Part shown: positions 1 through 6,311 of the stretch, piece by piece | Layout: every line of letters starts with the position of its first letter | How positions within the stretch are numbered: the first letter of the stretch is position 1 | NCBI GenBank assembly: GCA_002371215.1 | Contig: DFGL01000080.1 | Location: forward strand, 1-10,540 | Length of the DNA: 10,540 nt | DNA from: Ruminococcaceae bacterium UBA3751 | Lineage (GTDB): Bacteria; Bacillota; Clostridia; Oscillospirales; Acutalibacteraceae | Direction of reading: 5' to 3' | Notes under the pieces: generated by a model | The model's database searches: none | What the model was told of the DNA's origin: nothing | Seen by the model: the letters and a program-made list of their open reading frames with translations, nothing else | Position numbers and translations under genes: made by a program

Positions 1-2
1 GC

Positions 3-68
3 GAATGGGATGAATATAAAACACAGATAAGTCAGTGGGAAATTGACAGATATATGATAAATCACTAA
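3..68 (+). CDS. 3' end of an unidentified upstream gene (partial)
   Basis: One frame is open from the window edge for 21 codons, reads EWDEYKTQISQWEIDRYMIN followed by H, and stops with TAA at 66-68. The other two plus frames stop within the first 30 bases. The stop lies directly against the asnA ribosome binding site (AAGGAGG, 67-73), as expected for an upstream gene in the same operon. The charged, Trp/Tyr-rich tail is plausible protein but too short to assign to a family. It could also be chance open sequence. Confidence 0.4.
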   Translation, partial: EWDEYKTQISQWEIDRYMINH

Positions 69-80
69 GGAGGCTGAATT

Positions 81-1079
81 ATGATTTACCCCGAAGGATA
101 TAAGAGTAAATTAACTCAAAGAGAAACTCAGTACGCTATTAAAACCGTTAAGGATACCTTTCAGCTTAAACTGTCTAAGGCGCTTAATCTGGACCGCGTT
201 ACCGCTCCGATTATGGTAACGAAGGAGAGCGGAATAAACGACGACCTCAACGGCGTTGAGAGAAAAGTTCATTTTACAATGAAAAATATAAGCGGCGAGG
301 CTGAAGTCGTACAGTCCCTTGCAAAGTGGAAAAGGCTTGCGCTTTACCGCTACGGCTACGAGCACGACGAGGGAATATATACCGATATGAACGCTATCCG
401 CCGCGACGACGATACGGATAATCTCCATTCTCTTTTCGTTGACCAGTGGGACTGGTGCAGAGTTATTACGAAAGAGGAGCGCAACGTTGACTTCCTTAAG
501 GAAATAGTTAAAAAAATCGTTAAGGCTATCGTTGAAACGAACGACGTAGTTCGCGAAAAATATCCTATGCTCGGCTTTGAGATGAGCGACAAGGTGTTCT
601 TTGTTACAACTCAGGAGCTTGAGGATATGTACCCCGATTTAACCGCTAAGGAACGTGAGGACGCCGTTGTTAAGGAGCACGGCACGGTGTTTATTCAGAA
701 AATCGGCGGAAAGCTTAAAAGCGGAAAGAAGCACGACGGCAGAGCCCCTGATTATGACGACTGGGAGCTCAATGGCGATATTTTTGCCTGGAACAGCGTT
801 CTCGGTTGTGCTTTTGAAATAAGCTCAATGGGAATCCGTGTTGACGCAGAGAGCCTTCACAGACAGCTTGAAGCGGAGGGCTGCCTTGAAAGAGAGAAAT
901 TCCCGTTTCATAAAGGCATACTTGACGGAACTCTTCCGCTTACAATCGGCGGCGGAATAGGTCAGTCAAGGCTCTGTATGCTCCTTCTTGAAAAGGCGCA
1001 TATCGGCGAGGTGCAGTGCGCAATCTGGAGCGATGAAATGCGCGGGGAGTGTAAGAAACACAATATAATACTGTTATAA
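81..1079 (+). CDS. asnA: Aspartate--ammonia ligase (AsnA-type asparagine synthetase)
   Basis: The 332-aa product is a full-length AsnA (the E. coli enzyme has 330 aa). It makes asparagine from aspartate, ammonia and ATP in the cytosol and has a class II aminoacyl-tRNA-synthetase-like fold. The N-terminal MIYPEGYKSKLTQRETQ-like opening, the LNGVERKVHF block (about residues 57-66), the HDGRAPDYDDW segment (about 219-229) and the C-terminal GGGIGQSRLCMLLL motif (about 291-304) are typical of the family and continuous. The ATG at 81 follows AAGGAGG (67-73) with 7 nt spacing. The gene sits 12 nt after the stop of a partial upstream frame and ends in a strong terminator, so it is probably the last gene of an operon. 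No T-box fits in the short visible leader. No lesion is seen. Confidence 0.96.
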   Translation: MIYPEGYKSKLTQRETQYAIKTVKDTFQLKLSKALNLDRVTAPIMVTKESGINDDLNGVERKVHFTMKNISGEAEVVQSLAKWKRLALYRYGYEHDEGIYTDMNAIRRDDDTDNLHSLFVDQWDWCRVITKEERNVDFLKEIVKKIVKAIVETNDVVREKYPMLGFEMSDKVFFVTTQELEDMYPDLTAKEREDAVVKEHGTVFIQKIGGKLKSGKKHDGRAPDYDDWELNGDIFAWNSVLGCAFEISSMGIRVDAESLHRQLEAEGCLEREKFPFHKGILDGTLPLTIGGGIGQSRLCMLLLEKAHIGEVQCAIWSDEMRGECKKHNIILL

Positions 1080-1085
1080 TTAAAC

Positions 1086-1115
1086 GGCAGGGAATAACTC
1101 CCTGCCTCTTTTTTT
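1086..1115 (+). terminator. Rho-independent terminator of asnA
   Basis: An 8-bp perfect stem, GGCAGGGA (1086-1093) and TCCCTGCC (1099-1106), with a 5-nt loop is followed by a T-rich tract to 1115. It lies 7 nt after the asnA stop. Confidence 0.93.
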
Positions 1116-1207
1116 GAAAAGCTGATTGAAATACAGCCCGAAAACAATCCCTTTCAGCAAAATATTTTGTTTAAATAATTCGTTTTTAATATTGAGTTAA
1201 TATTTTA

Positions 1208-1216
1208 TGGTATAAT
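1208..1216 (+). promoter_or_regulatory. Extended -10 promoter for the fucO-like gene
   Basis: TGGTATAAT at 1208-1216 is a TGn extended -10 with a consensus TATAAT hexamer, 32 nt before the ATG. No good -35 lies at 17 nt; TTGAGT at 1192-1197 is only 13 nt away. An extended -10 can work without one. The surrounding AT-rich stretch after the asnA terminator supports an independent transcription start. Confidence 0.6.
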
Positions 1217-1247
1217 AATATCATAAACAAATTTGGAGGTAATTATT

Positions 1248-2396
1248 ATGTCAAACAGAATCATTTTAAACACAGTTTCATTTCACGGAAAAGGCGCTAT
1301 CAATGAGATAGTTCCTATCGCTCAGACCAAAGGCTGGAAGCATATCTTCGTATGCTCTGACCCTGACCTTATTAAATTCGGTGTTGCTGCAAAGGTTACC
1401 GATCTTCTTGATGAAGCTAAAATTCCGTATACTGTTTATTCGGGAATAAAACCGAATCCGACTATAGAAAACGTTAAGGACGGCGTTGAGGCGTTCAAGG
1501 CTTGCGGCGCAGATTCAATCATAGCAATCGGCGGCGGTTCTTCAATGGATACCGCAAAGGCTATCGGTATTATTATTACCAATCCTGAGTTTGCCGACGT
1601 TCGTTCGCTTGAGGGCGTTGCTCCGACCAAGAATCACGCAGTGGATACAATTGCCGTTCCTACCACAGCGGGTACAGCGGCAGAGGTAACAATAAACTAT
1701 GTTATTACCGACGTTGAAAAAGAGAGAAAGTTCGTTTGTGTTGACGAGCACGATATTCCCGAATATGCTATTGTTGACCCCGATATGATGAGCTCTATGC
1801 CCAAGGGCTTAACCGCTGCAACGGGTATGGACGCGCTTACCCATGCTATTGAGGGCTATACAACAAAGGCTGCCTGGGAAATGACGGATATGTTCCACCT
1901 CGAAGCTATAAAACTTATTGCAAAGCATCTTCGCGGTGCGGTTGAGAATAAGCCCGAGGACAGAGAGGGAATGGCTCTTGCTCAGTATGTTGCGGGTATG
2001 GGCTTTTCAAACGTAGGACTCGGTATTGCTCATTCAATTGCTCATACTCTCGGCGCGCATTACGATACGCCTCACGGCGTTGCCTGCGCTATGATGCTTC
2101 CTATCGTTATGGAGTACAATCAGGAGTTCACAGGCGAAAAGTACAAAGAAATTGCTCGTGCTATGGGTGTTGAAGGCGTTGACGAAATGTCTCAGGAGGA
2201 GTACAGAAAAGCAGCTGTTGAGGCTGTTAAAAAGCTCTCTGCTGACGTTGGAATCCCCGCAACGAACGATAAAGTTAAAGAGGAAGACCTTGACGTGCTT
2301 GCTGCCGACGCGTTTGCAGACGCTTGCTGCCCGGGTAATCCGAGAGACACGAACATTGAAGACCTCAAATCGCTTTACAGAAAGATTATGGCGTAA
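1248..2396 (+). CDS. fucO: Iron-containing alcohol dehydrogenase, lactaldehyde reductase (FucO)-like
   Basis: The 382-aa product matches FucO in length and along its whole sequence. This NAD-linked group III dehydrogenase reduces lactaldehyde to 1,2-propanediol; relatives use other small aldehydes or diols. Visible features are the nucleotide-binding GGGS at residues 95-98, the block TTAGTAAEVTINYVITD (about 139-155), and four expected metal ligands, D195, H199, H262 and H276, in GMDALTHAIEGY and in the AHSIAHTLGAHYDTPHG region. These align one residue off the E. coli FucO ligands (196, 200, 263, 277). I chose the ATG at 1248 because GGAGGT (1235-1240) is spaced 7 nt from it; a TTG at 1233 overlaps that site. 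The gene has its own promoter and terminator. No fucose or rhamnose genes are nearby, so the physiological substrate is inferred only. Confidence 0.88.
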   Translation: MSNRIILNTVSFHGKGAINEIVPIAQTKGWKHIFVCSDPDLIKFGVAAKVTDLLDEAKIPYTVYSGIKPNPTIENVKDGVEAFKACGADSIIAIGGGSSMDTAKAIGIIITNPEFADVRSLEGVAPTKNHAVDTIAVPTTAGTAAEVTINYVITDVEKERKFVCVDEHDIPEYAIVDPDMMSSMPKGLTAATGMDALTHAIEGYTTKAAWEMTDMFHLEAIKLIAKHLRGAVENKPEDREGMALAQYVAGMGFSNVGLGIAHSIAHTLGAHYDTPHGVACAMMLPIVMEYNQEFTGEKYKEIARAMGVEGVDEMSQEEYRKAAVEAVKKLSADVGIPATNDKVKEEDLDVLAADAFADACCPGNPRDTNIEDLKSLYRKIMA

Positions 2397-2415
2397 CAGA
2401 TATAGATATAATAAT

Positions 2416-2448
2416 AGGCAAGGATTTATTCCTTGCCTTTAATTTTTT
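2416..2448 (+). terminator. Rho-independent terminator of the fucO-like gene
   Basis: The stem AGGCAAGGA (2416-2424) and TCCTTGCCT (2430-2438) has a 5-nt loop and is followed by TTAATTTTTT (2439-2448). It starts 20 nt after the stop codon. Confidence 0.92.
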
Positions 2449-2457
2449 GTTTATTTG

Positions 2458-2466
2458 TGATATAAT
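2458..2466 (+). promoter_or_regulatory. Extended -10 promoter upstream of fruK
   Basis: TGATATAAT at 2458-2466 is an extended -10 with perfect TATAAT. TTTAAT (2438-2443) is a weak -35 at 17 nt and overlaps the end of the preceding terminator. This would leave a leader of roughly 90 nt before fruK that contains the short frame at 2507-2527. Confidence 0.6.
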
Positions 2467-2506
2467 ACTTTCTGATAATTTTTAATGCGGTAATAAAGGT
2501 GATAAT

Positions 2507-2527
2507 ATGAGCAAAAAATTAGTATAA
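2507..2527 (+). CDS. Possible six-codon leader peptide (MSKKLV) before fruK
   Basis: An ATG with a well-spaced site (AAAGGTG, 2495-2501, then 5 nt) opens a frame of six codons ending in TAA. It lies between the fruK promoter and the fruK ribosome binding site. It could be a translated leader or the decayed stub of a lost gene. A frame this short can also arise by chance, and there is no attenuator hairpin directly after it. Confidence 0.25.
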   Translation: MSKKLV

Positions 2528-2565
2528 TAAACATATTTTTGCCAAAGGAGAAAAGTGACTATATT

Positions 2566-3477
2566 ATGATTTACACAGTAACGCTTAACCCTGCTCTTGA
2601 TTATGTTATGAAGGTGGGAACGCTGCAATCCGATGACGTTAACCGCTCAAAAGAGGAAACTCTTTACTATGGCGGAAAAGGAATCAACGTGTCCGTAATC
2701 CTTACAAGACTCGGAATAAAAAACAAGGCGCTCGGGTTTATTGCGGGATTTACGGGTAACGAGCTTGAAAGAATGCTAAGGGCGGACGGTATCAACTGTG
2801 ATTTTATCCGTCTACAAAGCGGAAGCACAAGAATAAATGTAAAAATCAAGGCTGAAACAGAGTTTGATATAAACGCTCAGGGGCCTGACGTTACCGAAAC
2901 TGATATTAATAATCTTCTTGATAAGCTTGATGAAATAAAAAGCGGAGATTATTTAGTCCTTGCAGGCTCCGTACCGAAAACGGTTCCCGAAGATATTTAT
3001 GAGCGTATATTGCAAAGGCTTAACGGAAAGGGCGTGAATTTTATTGTTGACGCAACGGGAAGCTTACTGCTGAACGTGCTGAAATACGAGCCGTTTTTAG
3101 TTAAGCCTAATCACCACGAGCTCGGCGATTTATTCGGGGTTGCAACAAAAACCGACGAAGAAATTGAAACCTATGCTAAAAAGCTTCAAAAAACGGGCGC
3201 AAGAAACGTTCTCGTTTCACGTTCAGCGGACGGAGCAATGCTTATTGATGAAAGCGGCGGCGTTCAGAAAATCGGCAACGCCGAAGGCAGGCTGATAAAC
3301 TCTGTAGGTTGCGGCGACAGTATGGTTGCCGGCTTTATTGCAGGATATATGAATAATAACGATTATTACCACGCGCTCAAATTCGGCACTGCCTGCGGCA
3401 ATGCAACCGCCTATTCAGAGGGACTTGCCGAGAAAGAGGAAATCTATCGTATTTACGAATTACTGAATAGAGCGTAG
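2566..3477 (+). CDS. fruK: 1-phosphofructokinase (FruK, PfkB family)
   Basis: The 303-aa product phosphorylates fructose 1-phosphate to fructose 1,6-bisphosphate with ATP, in the cytosol, after PTS uptake of fructose. It matches B. subtilis FruK throughout: opening MIYTVTLNPALDYV, GGKGINVSVILTRLG (36-50), PFLVKPNHHELGDLFG (176-191) and the PfkB signature NSVGCGDSMVAGFIAGY (245-261) with catalytic D251. Tagatose-6-phosphate kinase (LacC) is the main alternative. The family-typical ATG at 2566 lies 15 nt from AAAGGAG (2544-2550), which is long. A GTG at 2555 sits 4 nt from that site and opens a four-codon frame whose TGA overlaps this ATG (ATGA), so translation may reach fruK by coupling. ptsH and ptsI follow downstream; no fructose EII is in view. 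Confidence 0.93.
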   Translation: MIYTVTLNPALDYVMKVGTLQSDDVNRSKEETLYYGGKGINVSVILTRLGIKNKALGFIAGFTGNELERMLRADGINCDFIRLQSGSTRINVKIKAETEFDINAQGPDVTETDINNLLDKLDEIKSGDYLVLAGSVPKTVPEDIYERILQRLNGKGVNFIVDATGSLLLNVLKYEPFLVKPNHHELGDLFGVATKTDEEIETYAKKLQKTGARNVLVSRSADGAMLIDESGGVQKIGNAEGRLINSVGCGDSMVAGFIAGYMNNNDYYHALKFGTACGNATAYSEGLAEKEEIYRIYELLNRA

Positions 3478-3505
3478 GAATATAAGCATAATAATAGTGT
3501 GAAAA

Positions 3506-3548
3506 CTTAAACGCATTGGCAACGTAGCTGATGCGTTAAGTTATTTTT
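3506..3548 (+). terminator. Imperfect terminator/attenuator between fruK and ptsH
   Basis: CTTAAACGCAT (3506-3516) pairs with ATGCGTTAAG (3531-3540), ten pairs with one bulged A and a 14-nt loop, followed by TTATTTTT (3541-3548). It begins 29 nt after the fruK stop and ends 19 nt before the ptsH ribosome binding site. It would lower, not abolish, readthrough into ptsH-ptsI. An antitermination role is possible but nothing else in the sequence shows it. Confidence 0.6.
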
Positions 3549-3581
3549 CAGAATACTTATTTTGGGAAAGAGGTAGTTTTT

Positions 3582-3848
3582 ACGGTATCAGGCTCTTTTA
3601 TACTCCCCAATAAAGCGGGCTTTCATATGCGCGCCGCTCAGACTTTTGTAAGCGCAATGGAAAAGTATTCCTCAGATATTACCTTGAATTACTCAGGCAG
3701 AAATATTAACGGCAAAAGTATTATCAGCATTATGGCAGCTTGTATAAAACGTAAAAGCAAAATCACCGTTTTCTGCAGCGGCTCTGACGAAGAGGCAATG
3801 CTCAGTGAAGCAGCTTCTATAATTAAGAACGGCTTCGGCGAAGAATAA
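3582..3848 (+). CDS. ptsH: HPr phosphocarrier protein with an ACG in place of the start codon
   Basis: Read from ACG at 3582 the product is 88 aa, the exact length of B. subtilis HPr. HPr passes phosphate from Enzyme I to sugar-specific EIIA proteins. His15 (GFHMRAA, 13-19) and Arg17 are present, and Ser46 lies in NGKSIISIM (43-51), so the HPr-kinase control site is kept. The usual Pro18 is Ala. No ATG, GTG or TTG lies in frame between the upstream stop (TAA, 3537) and the ATG at 3627, and that internal ATG encodes residue 16 and would remove His15. ACG sits 8 nt after AAAGAGG (3567-3573), ideal spacing, so an ATG-to-ACG change or use of a near-cognate start is the best reading. An assembly error is possible. 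ptsI follows after 17 nt. Confidence 0.85.
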   Translation, partial: TVSGSFILPNKAGFHMRAAQTFVSAMEKYSSDITLNYSGRNINGKSIISIMAACIKRKSKITVFCSGSDEEAMLSEAASIIKNGFGEE

Positions 3849-3869
3849 ATGAGCGAGGTTATAAAGTGA
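3849..3869 (+). other. Six-codon frame (MSEVIK) in the ptsI reading frame, ended by TGA
   Basis: An ATG abuts the ptsH stop (TAAATG) and reads MSEVIK before TGA at 3867-3869, in the same frame as the body of ptsI. Its stop overlaps a GTG at 3866 (GTGA), the usual arrangement for translational coupling. It could deliver ribosomes to that GTG. It may also be chance. Confidence 0.3.
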
Positions 3870-5471
3870 AAAGCCGTTTCGCAGGGCTGCGGAATAGGAA
3901 AAGCAATTATAATTGAGGACGTGAACCTTGATTATTCTGCGGTTAAATACAAAACGGCAGAGGAAGAAAAAGCGCGCCTTGAAAAAGCGGTTGAAGAATA
4001 CGGCGCAAAAATGAGAGAAACGGCAAAAAAACTCAAAAAAAGTATGGGCGAAAAAGAGGCTGAAATTCTTGAAGGTCATATTGCAATGCTTTCGGATTCG
4101 CTTATGCTTGCCCGAATAAATGAAAACGTTGAAAGCGGCTGCGTTGCAGAAGCTGCAGTTGATACTGTGTGTACGGAGCTATACGACTTGTTTTTCGGTC
4201 TTGACGATGAAACAATGCGCTGCCGTGCTTCGGATTTTAAGGATATAAAAGACAACCTTCTCGCCGTTCTTCTCGGCGTTGAAAAAGCTGATATTGCCTT
4301 TGTACCAAAGGGCTCGGTTCTTATTGCAAAGGAGTTTACCCCTTCAATTATCAGCAGGATTAACAAAGACAACGTGAGCGCAATAGTTGCTGAAGCGGGA
4401 GAAAGAACGAGCCACAGTGCAATTCTCGCCCGGGCAGCAGGTATTCCCGCCGTGTTTTCAGCAACGTGCGCAACGCAGCTTATTAAAAACGGCGACTTGC
4501 TGCTTGTTGACGGTTTCAGGGGCAGGGTTTTAACTAATCCGCGCAAAACTGAAATTGCCGAATACTCAAAAAAGCAAAGAGCGTATACTGATGAAAAGGA
4601 AGAGCTGAAGGCTTTCATCAAAAAGCCTGCCGTTACAAAAAGCGGTGTAAAAAAGGAGGTTTTCGGCAATATAGGAAACGCTGCGGACGTGAAAAGCGTT
4701 ATTCAAAGCGGCGGCGAAGGAATAGGACTTTTCAGAACGGAATTTCTGTTTACGGGCAGAATCAGCGAGCCCGGCGAGGAGGAGCAGTTTGAAGCGTATT
4801 CAACCGTTGCAAAGTCTATGGACGGAAAAGAAGTAATAATAAGAACTTTTGATATCGGCGGCGATAAGAGGATTGATTATCTTAAAACTGAAAAAGAGGA
4901 TAATCCGCTTCTCGGAATGCGTGCTATACGCTATTGCCTGAAAAATACCGGTTTTTTTAAAACACAGCTCCGCGCCCTTCTCAGAGCGGCGTATTTCGGG
5001 AATATTAAAATAATGCTTCCGCTGATTTCTTCGCTTGACGAGATTCGCAATACGAAGGCGCTTATAAACGAATGCTCGGCAGAACTTGACAGCGAAGGCG
5101 TGCCATACCGTATGGCGCCGCTTGGAATTATGATTGAAACGCCTTCTGCCGCTCTGATTTCAGACCTGCTTGCAAGGGAAGTTGATTTTTTCTCAATCGG
5201 AACGAACGACCTTACAGGATATACTATGGCGGTTGACCGCGGCAACGCAGCAGTAAGCAGTTTATACGATACCTTAAATCCTGCGGTTCTTCGCGCCGTT
5301 GAAATGACAATAAAAAACGCAAAGTCAGCGGGAATTACCGTTGGTATGTGCGGTGAGGCTGCTGCGGACGAACGCCTGATACCGAGGCTTGTCGAATGGG
5401 GGCTTGACGTGTTTTCCGTTGCGCCCTCCTCAATTCTTAAGACAAAGCGCAGTATCTGCAAATGTGAATGA
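3866..5471 (+). CDS. ptsI: PTS Enzyme I (PEP--protein phosphotransferase), start region frameshifted
   Basis: Enzyme I takes phosphate from PEP onto a histidine and passes it to HPr. The frame carries the N-terminal HPr-interaction helices, the phospho-histidine motif GERTSHSAILARAAGIPAVF (His at about 183 of a reconstructed 534 aa), the PEP-binding barrel with GIGLFRTEFLF, IRTFDIGGDKR and GTNDLTGYT, and catalytic Cys in GMCGEAA (about 495). The tail is shorter than in E. coli (575 aa). The conserved N-terminus KAVSQGCGIGKAIII is encoded from 3870, but the codon before it is TGA (3867). GTG at 3866, 7 nt after GAGG (3855-3858), fits as the start only if one A of the run 3869-3872 is skipped or absent. 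Starting at GTG 3921 would drop the first 18 residues and has no well-spaced site. Decay, a +1 shift or an assembly indel are all possible. Confidence 0.85.
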
Positions 5472-5477
5472 TTTATA

Positions 5478-5507
5478 ACCGCCTTTACACGGCGGTGTTG
5501 TTTTTTT
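5478..5507 (+). terminator. Rho-independent terminator of ptsI
   Basis: ACCGCC (5478-5483) pairs with GGCGGT (5491-5496) around a 7-nt loop, followed by GTTG and seven T (5501-5507). It starts 6 nt after the ptsI stop. Confidence 0.85.
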
Positions 5508-5532
5508 ATTTGATAAAGAATGTACATAACTG

Positions 5533-5561
5533 TTGAATTGTCTTGTGAAAAATGTTAAAAT
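5533..5561 (+). promoter_or_regulatory. Sigma-70-type promoter for the His-rich/cooT/cooC cluster
   Basis: TTGAAT (5533-5538) and TAAAAT (5556-5561) are spaced by 17 nt, just after the ptsI terminator and 33 nt before the next ATG. It is the only good pair I see in this 120-base gap. No clear operator palindrome accompanies it. Confidence 0.6.
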
Positions 5562-5593
5562 TTAAATGAAATATTATATGTTAGAGGTAAGTT

Positions 5594-5851
5594 ATGGAAG
5601 AGAAGCACACTCATATACATAATCATAACCACGAAGTATCACAGGATGACGAGCTTCTGGCTCTGCTCAACTATATGGTAGGTCATAATGAATCTCACAC
5701 CTCTGAGCTTTCGGAGCTTGCAAAACAGCTTGATACCGATGAAAACGCCGAGGCGTACAATCTTGTCCGTAAGGCAATTGACGAATATAAAAAGGGCAAC
5801 GAGCTTCTCAAAAATGCTCTTAAGCAGAGCGAGACGAATCCGAACCGCTAA
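5594..5851 (+). CDS. Small His-rich protein, probable metal-binding accessory protein
   Basis: The ATG at 5594 follows AGAGGT (5583-5588). The 85-aa product has an alternating His stretch at its N-terminus (His5, 7, 9, 11 and 13), two more His at 31 and 35, and then an acidic, Leu-rich, probably all-helical body (about 17-77). It has no signal peptide or membrane segment. I do not recognise a named family. The His array, with CooT- and CooC-type nickel genes directly downstream, suggests nickel (or zinc/cobalt) storage or delivery; that is inference. The last nine residues (77-85) lie inside a 281-bp inverted-repeat element whose left terminal repeat starts at 5820, so the native C-terminus was probably replaced when the element arrived. 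Homologues without the element should end differently. Confidence 0.75.
   Translation: MEEKHTHIHNHNHEVSQDDELLALLNYMVGHNESHTSELSELAKQLDTDENAEAYNLVRKAIDEYKKGNELLKNALKQSETNPNR
5820..5845 (+). repeat. Left terminal inverted repeat (26 bp)
   Basis: It begins TTAAGCAGAGCGAGACGAAT and is the exact reverse complement of 6075-6100. It encodes most of residues 76-84 of the His-rich protein. Confidence 0.9.
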
Positions 5852-6074
5852 AAACACTGTATTTATGTGAACTTTGCCGTTTTCGTTCTTGCTTTGCGTC
5901 AGCAAAGCTTCGACCTCAAAAGCCAAATTTCATCCTAACTTCAAGCGTTTTTAGTGCTTTGCAGTTTAAAATGAGCAGATTTGGTTTAGGTCAAGGCAAA
6001 AAAACGCAGGAATACTTAATGTATTCCGAGTATTTTTAACGCAGAGATAAGGCAAATCCGCCATTTTAAACCGT

Positions 6075-6100
6075 GTTCGGATTCGTCTCGCTCTGCTTAA
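6075..6100 (-). repeat. Right terminal inverted repeat (26 bp)
   Basis: It is the exact reverse complement of 5820-5845, ending in CTCTGCTTAA on the plus strand, 11 nt before the AGGTG ribosome binding site of cooT. Confidence 0.9.
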
Positions 6101-6121
6101 CTTATTGAAGTAGGTGAAACT

Positions 6122-6310
6122 ATGTGTCTTTCCACAGCGTATTATGATGAAATATCCGAGCCCAACGCCATAATGCATAATGTTATGACGGTTGAATGTA
6201 CGGAAAAAGAGGTAATTCTTACCGATTTGATGGGCAGGAAGAGTACTATTGAGGGCTCGCTTATCAAGGCGAGTCTTACAGACGGTTACGTTATTTTAAA
6301 GGCGGTTTAA
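6122..6310 (+). CDS. cooT: CooT-family nickel-binding protein
   Basis: The 62-aa product starts Met-Cys and reads as one small beta-rich domain (VECTEKEVILTDLMGRKSTI, then SLIKASLTDGYVILKAV). CooT-family proteins have this size and an N-terminal MC; in Rhodospirillum rubrum CooT takes part in nickel maturation of CO dehydrogenase and binds Ni through Cys2. Cys2 is present here, with a second Cys at 26. The ATG at 6122 follows AGGTG (6112-6116) with 5 nt spacing. cooC begins one base after this stop, so the two are almost certainly co-translated, which strongly supports the assignment. The cognate enzyme is not in the window. Confidence 0.82.
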   Translation: MCLSTAYYDEISEPNAIMHNVMTVECTEKEVILTDLMGRKSTIEGSLIKASLTDGYVILKAV

Positions 6311-6311
6311 A

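Larger units (their letters stand above)
5820..6100. mobile_element. 281-bp miniature inverted-repeat (MITE-like) element
   Basis: The ends are perfect 26-bp inverted repeats (5820-5845 and 6075-6100). Inside are a nearly perfect second pair (5965-5983 with 6053-6070, core TTTAAAATG/CATTTTAAA), a 7-bp stem GCTTTGC/GCAAAGC with a 4-nt loop (5891-5908), and GGAATAC/GTATTCC with a 5-nt loop (6009-6027). No plausible gene fits inside. Both termini read TTAA, so the target duplication could be TTAA or TA, as used by several transposase families. The structure is seen directly; past mobility by a transposase encoded elsewhere is inferred. It lies between the His-rich gene, whose 3' end it overlaps, and cooT, whose ribosome binding site starts 12 nt beyond it. 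The folded RNA may also act on processing of the operon message. Confidence 0.75.

Noticed and set aside
1..80. T-box or other riboswitch ahead of asnA
   Set aside because: The short leader reads as the end of an upstream coding frame, and neither a T-box motif nor a terminator hairpin is visible.
3627..3848. ptsH starting at the ATG at 3627
   Set aside because: That Met is residue 16, directly after the catalytic His15, and the preceding 15 codons match HPr. A protein starting there could not carry phosphate.
3867..3869. TGA in the ptsI frame as selenocysteine or a reassigned codon
   Set aside because: Other genes in the window (ptsI itself, cooC) use TGA as their stop, the position is before the conserved N-terminus, and no selenocysteine insertion hairpin is evident. 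A start-region indel is simpler.
4076..4669. 197-codon open frame on the minus strand inside ptsI
   Set aside because: It is Ser/Ala-rich, antisense to conserved Enzyme I sequence and has no promoter context.
5966..6178. Small frames inside the 281-bp inverted-repeat element
   Set aside because: They follow from repeat sequence without stops, cross the element border and resemble nothing known. The element looks non-coding.
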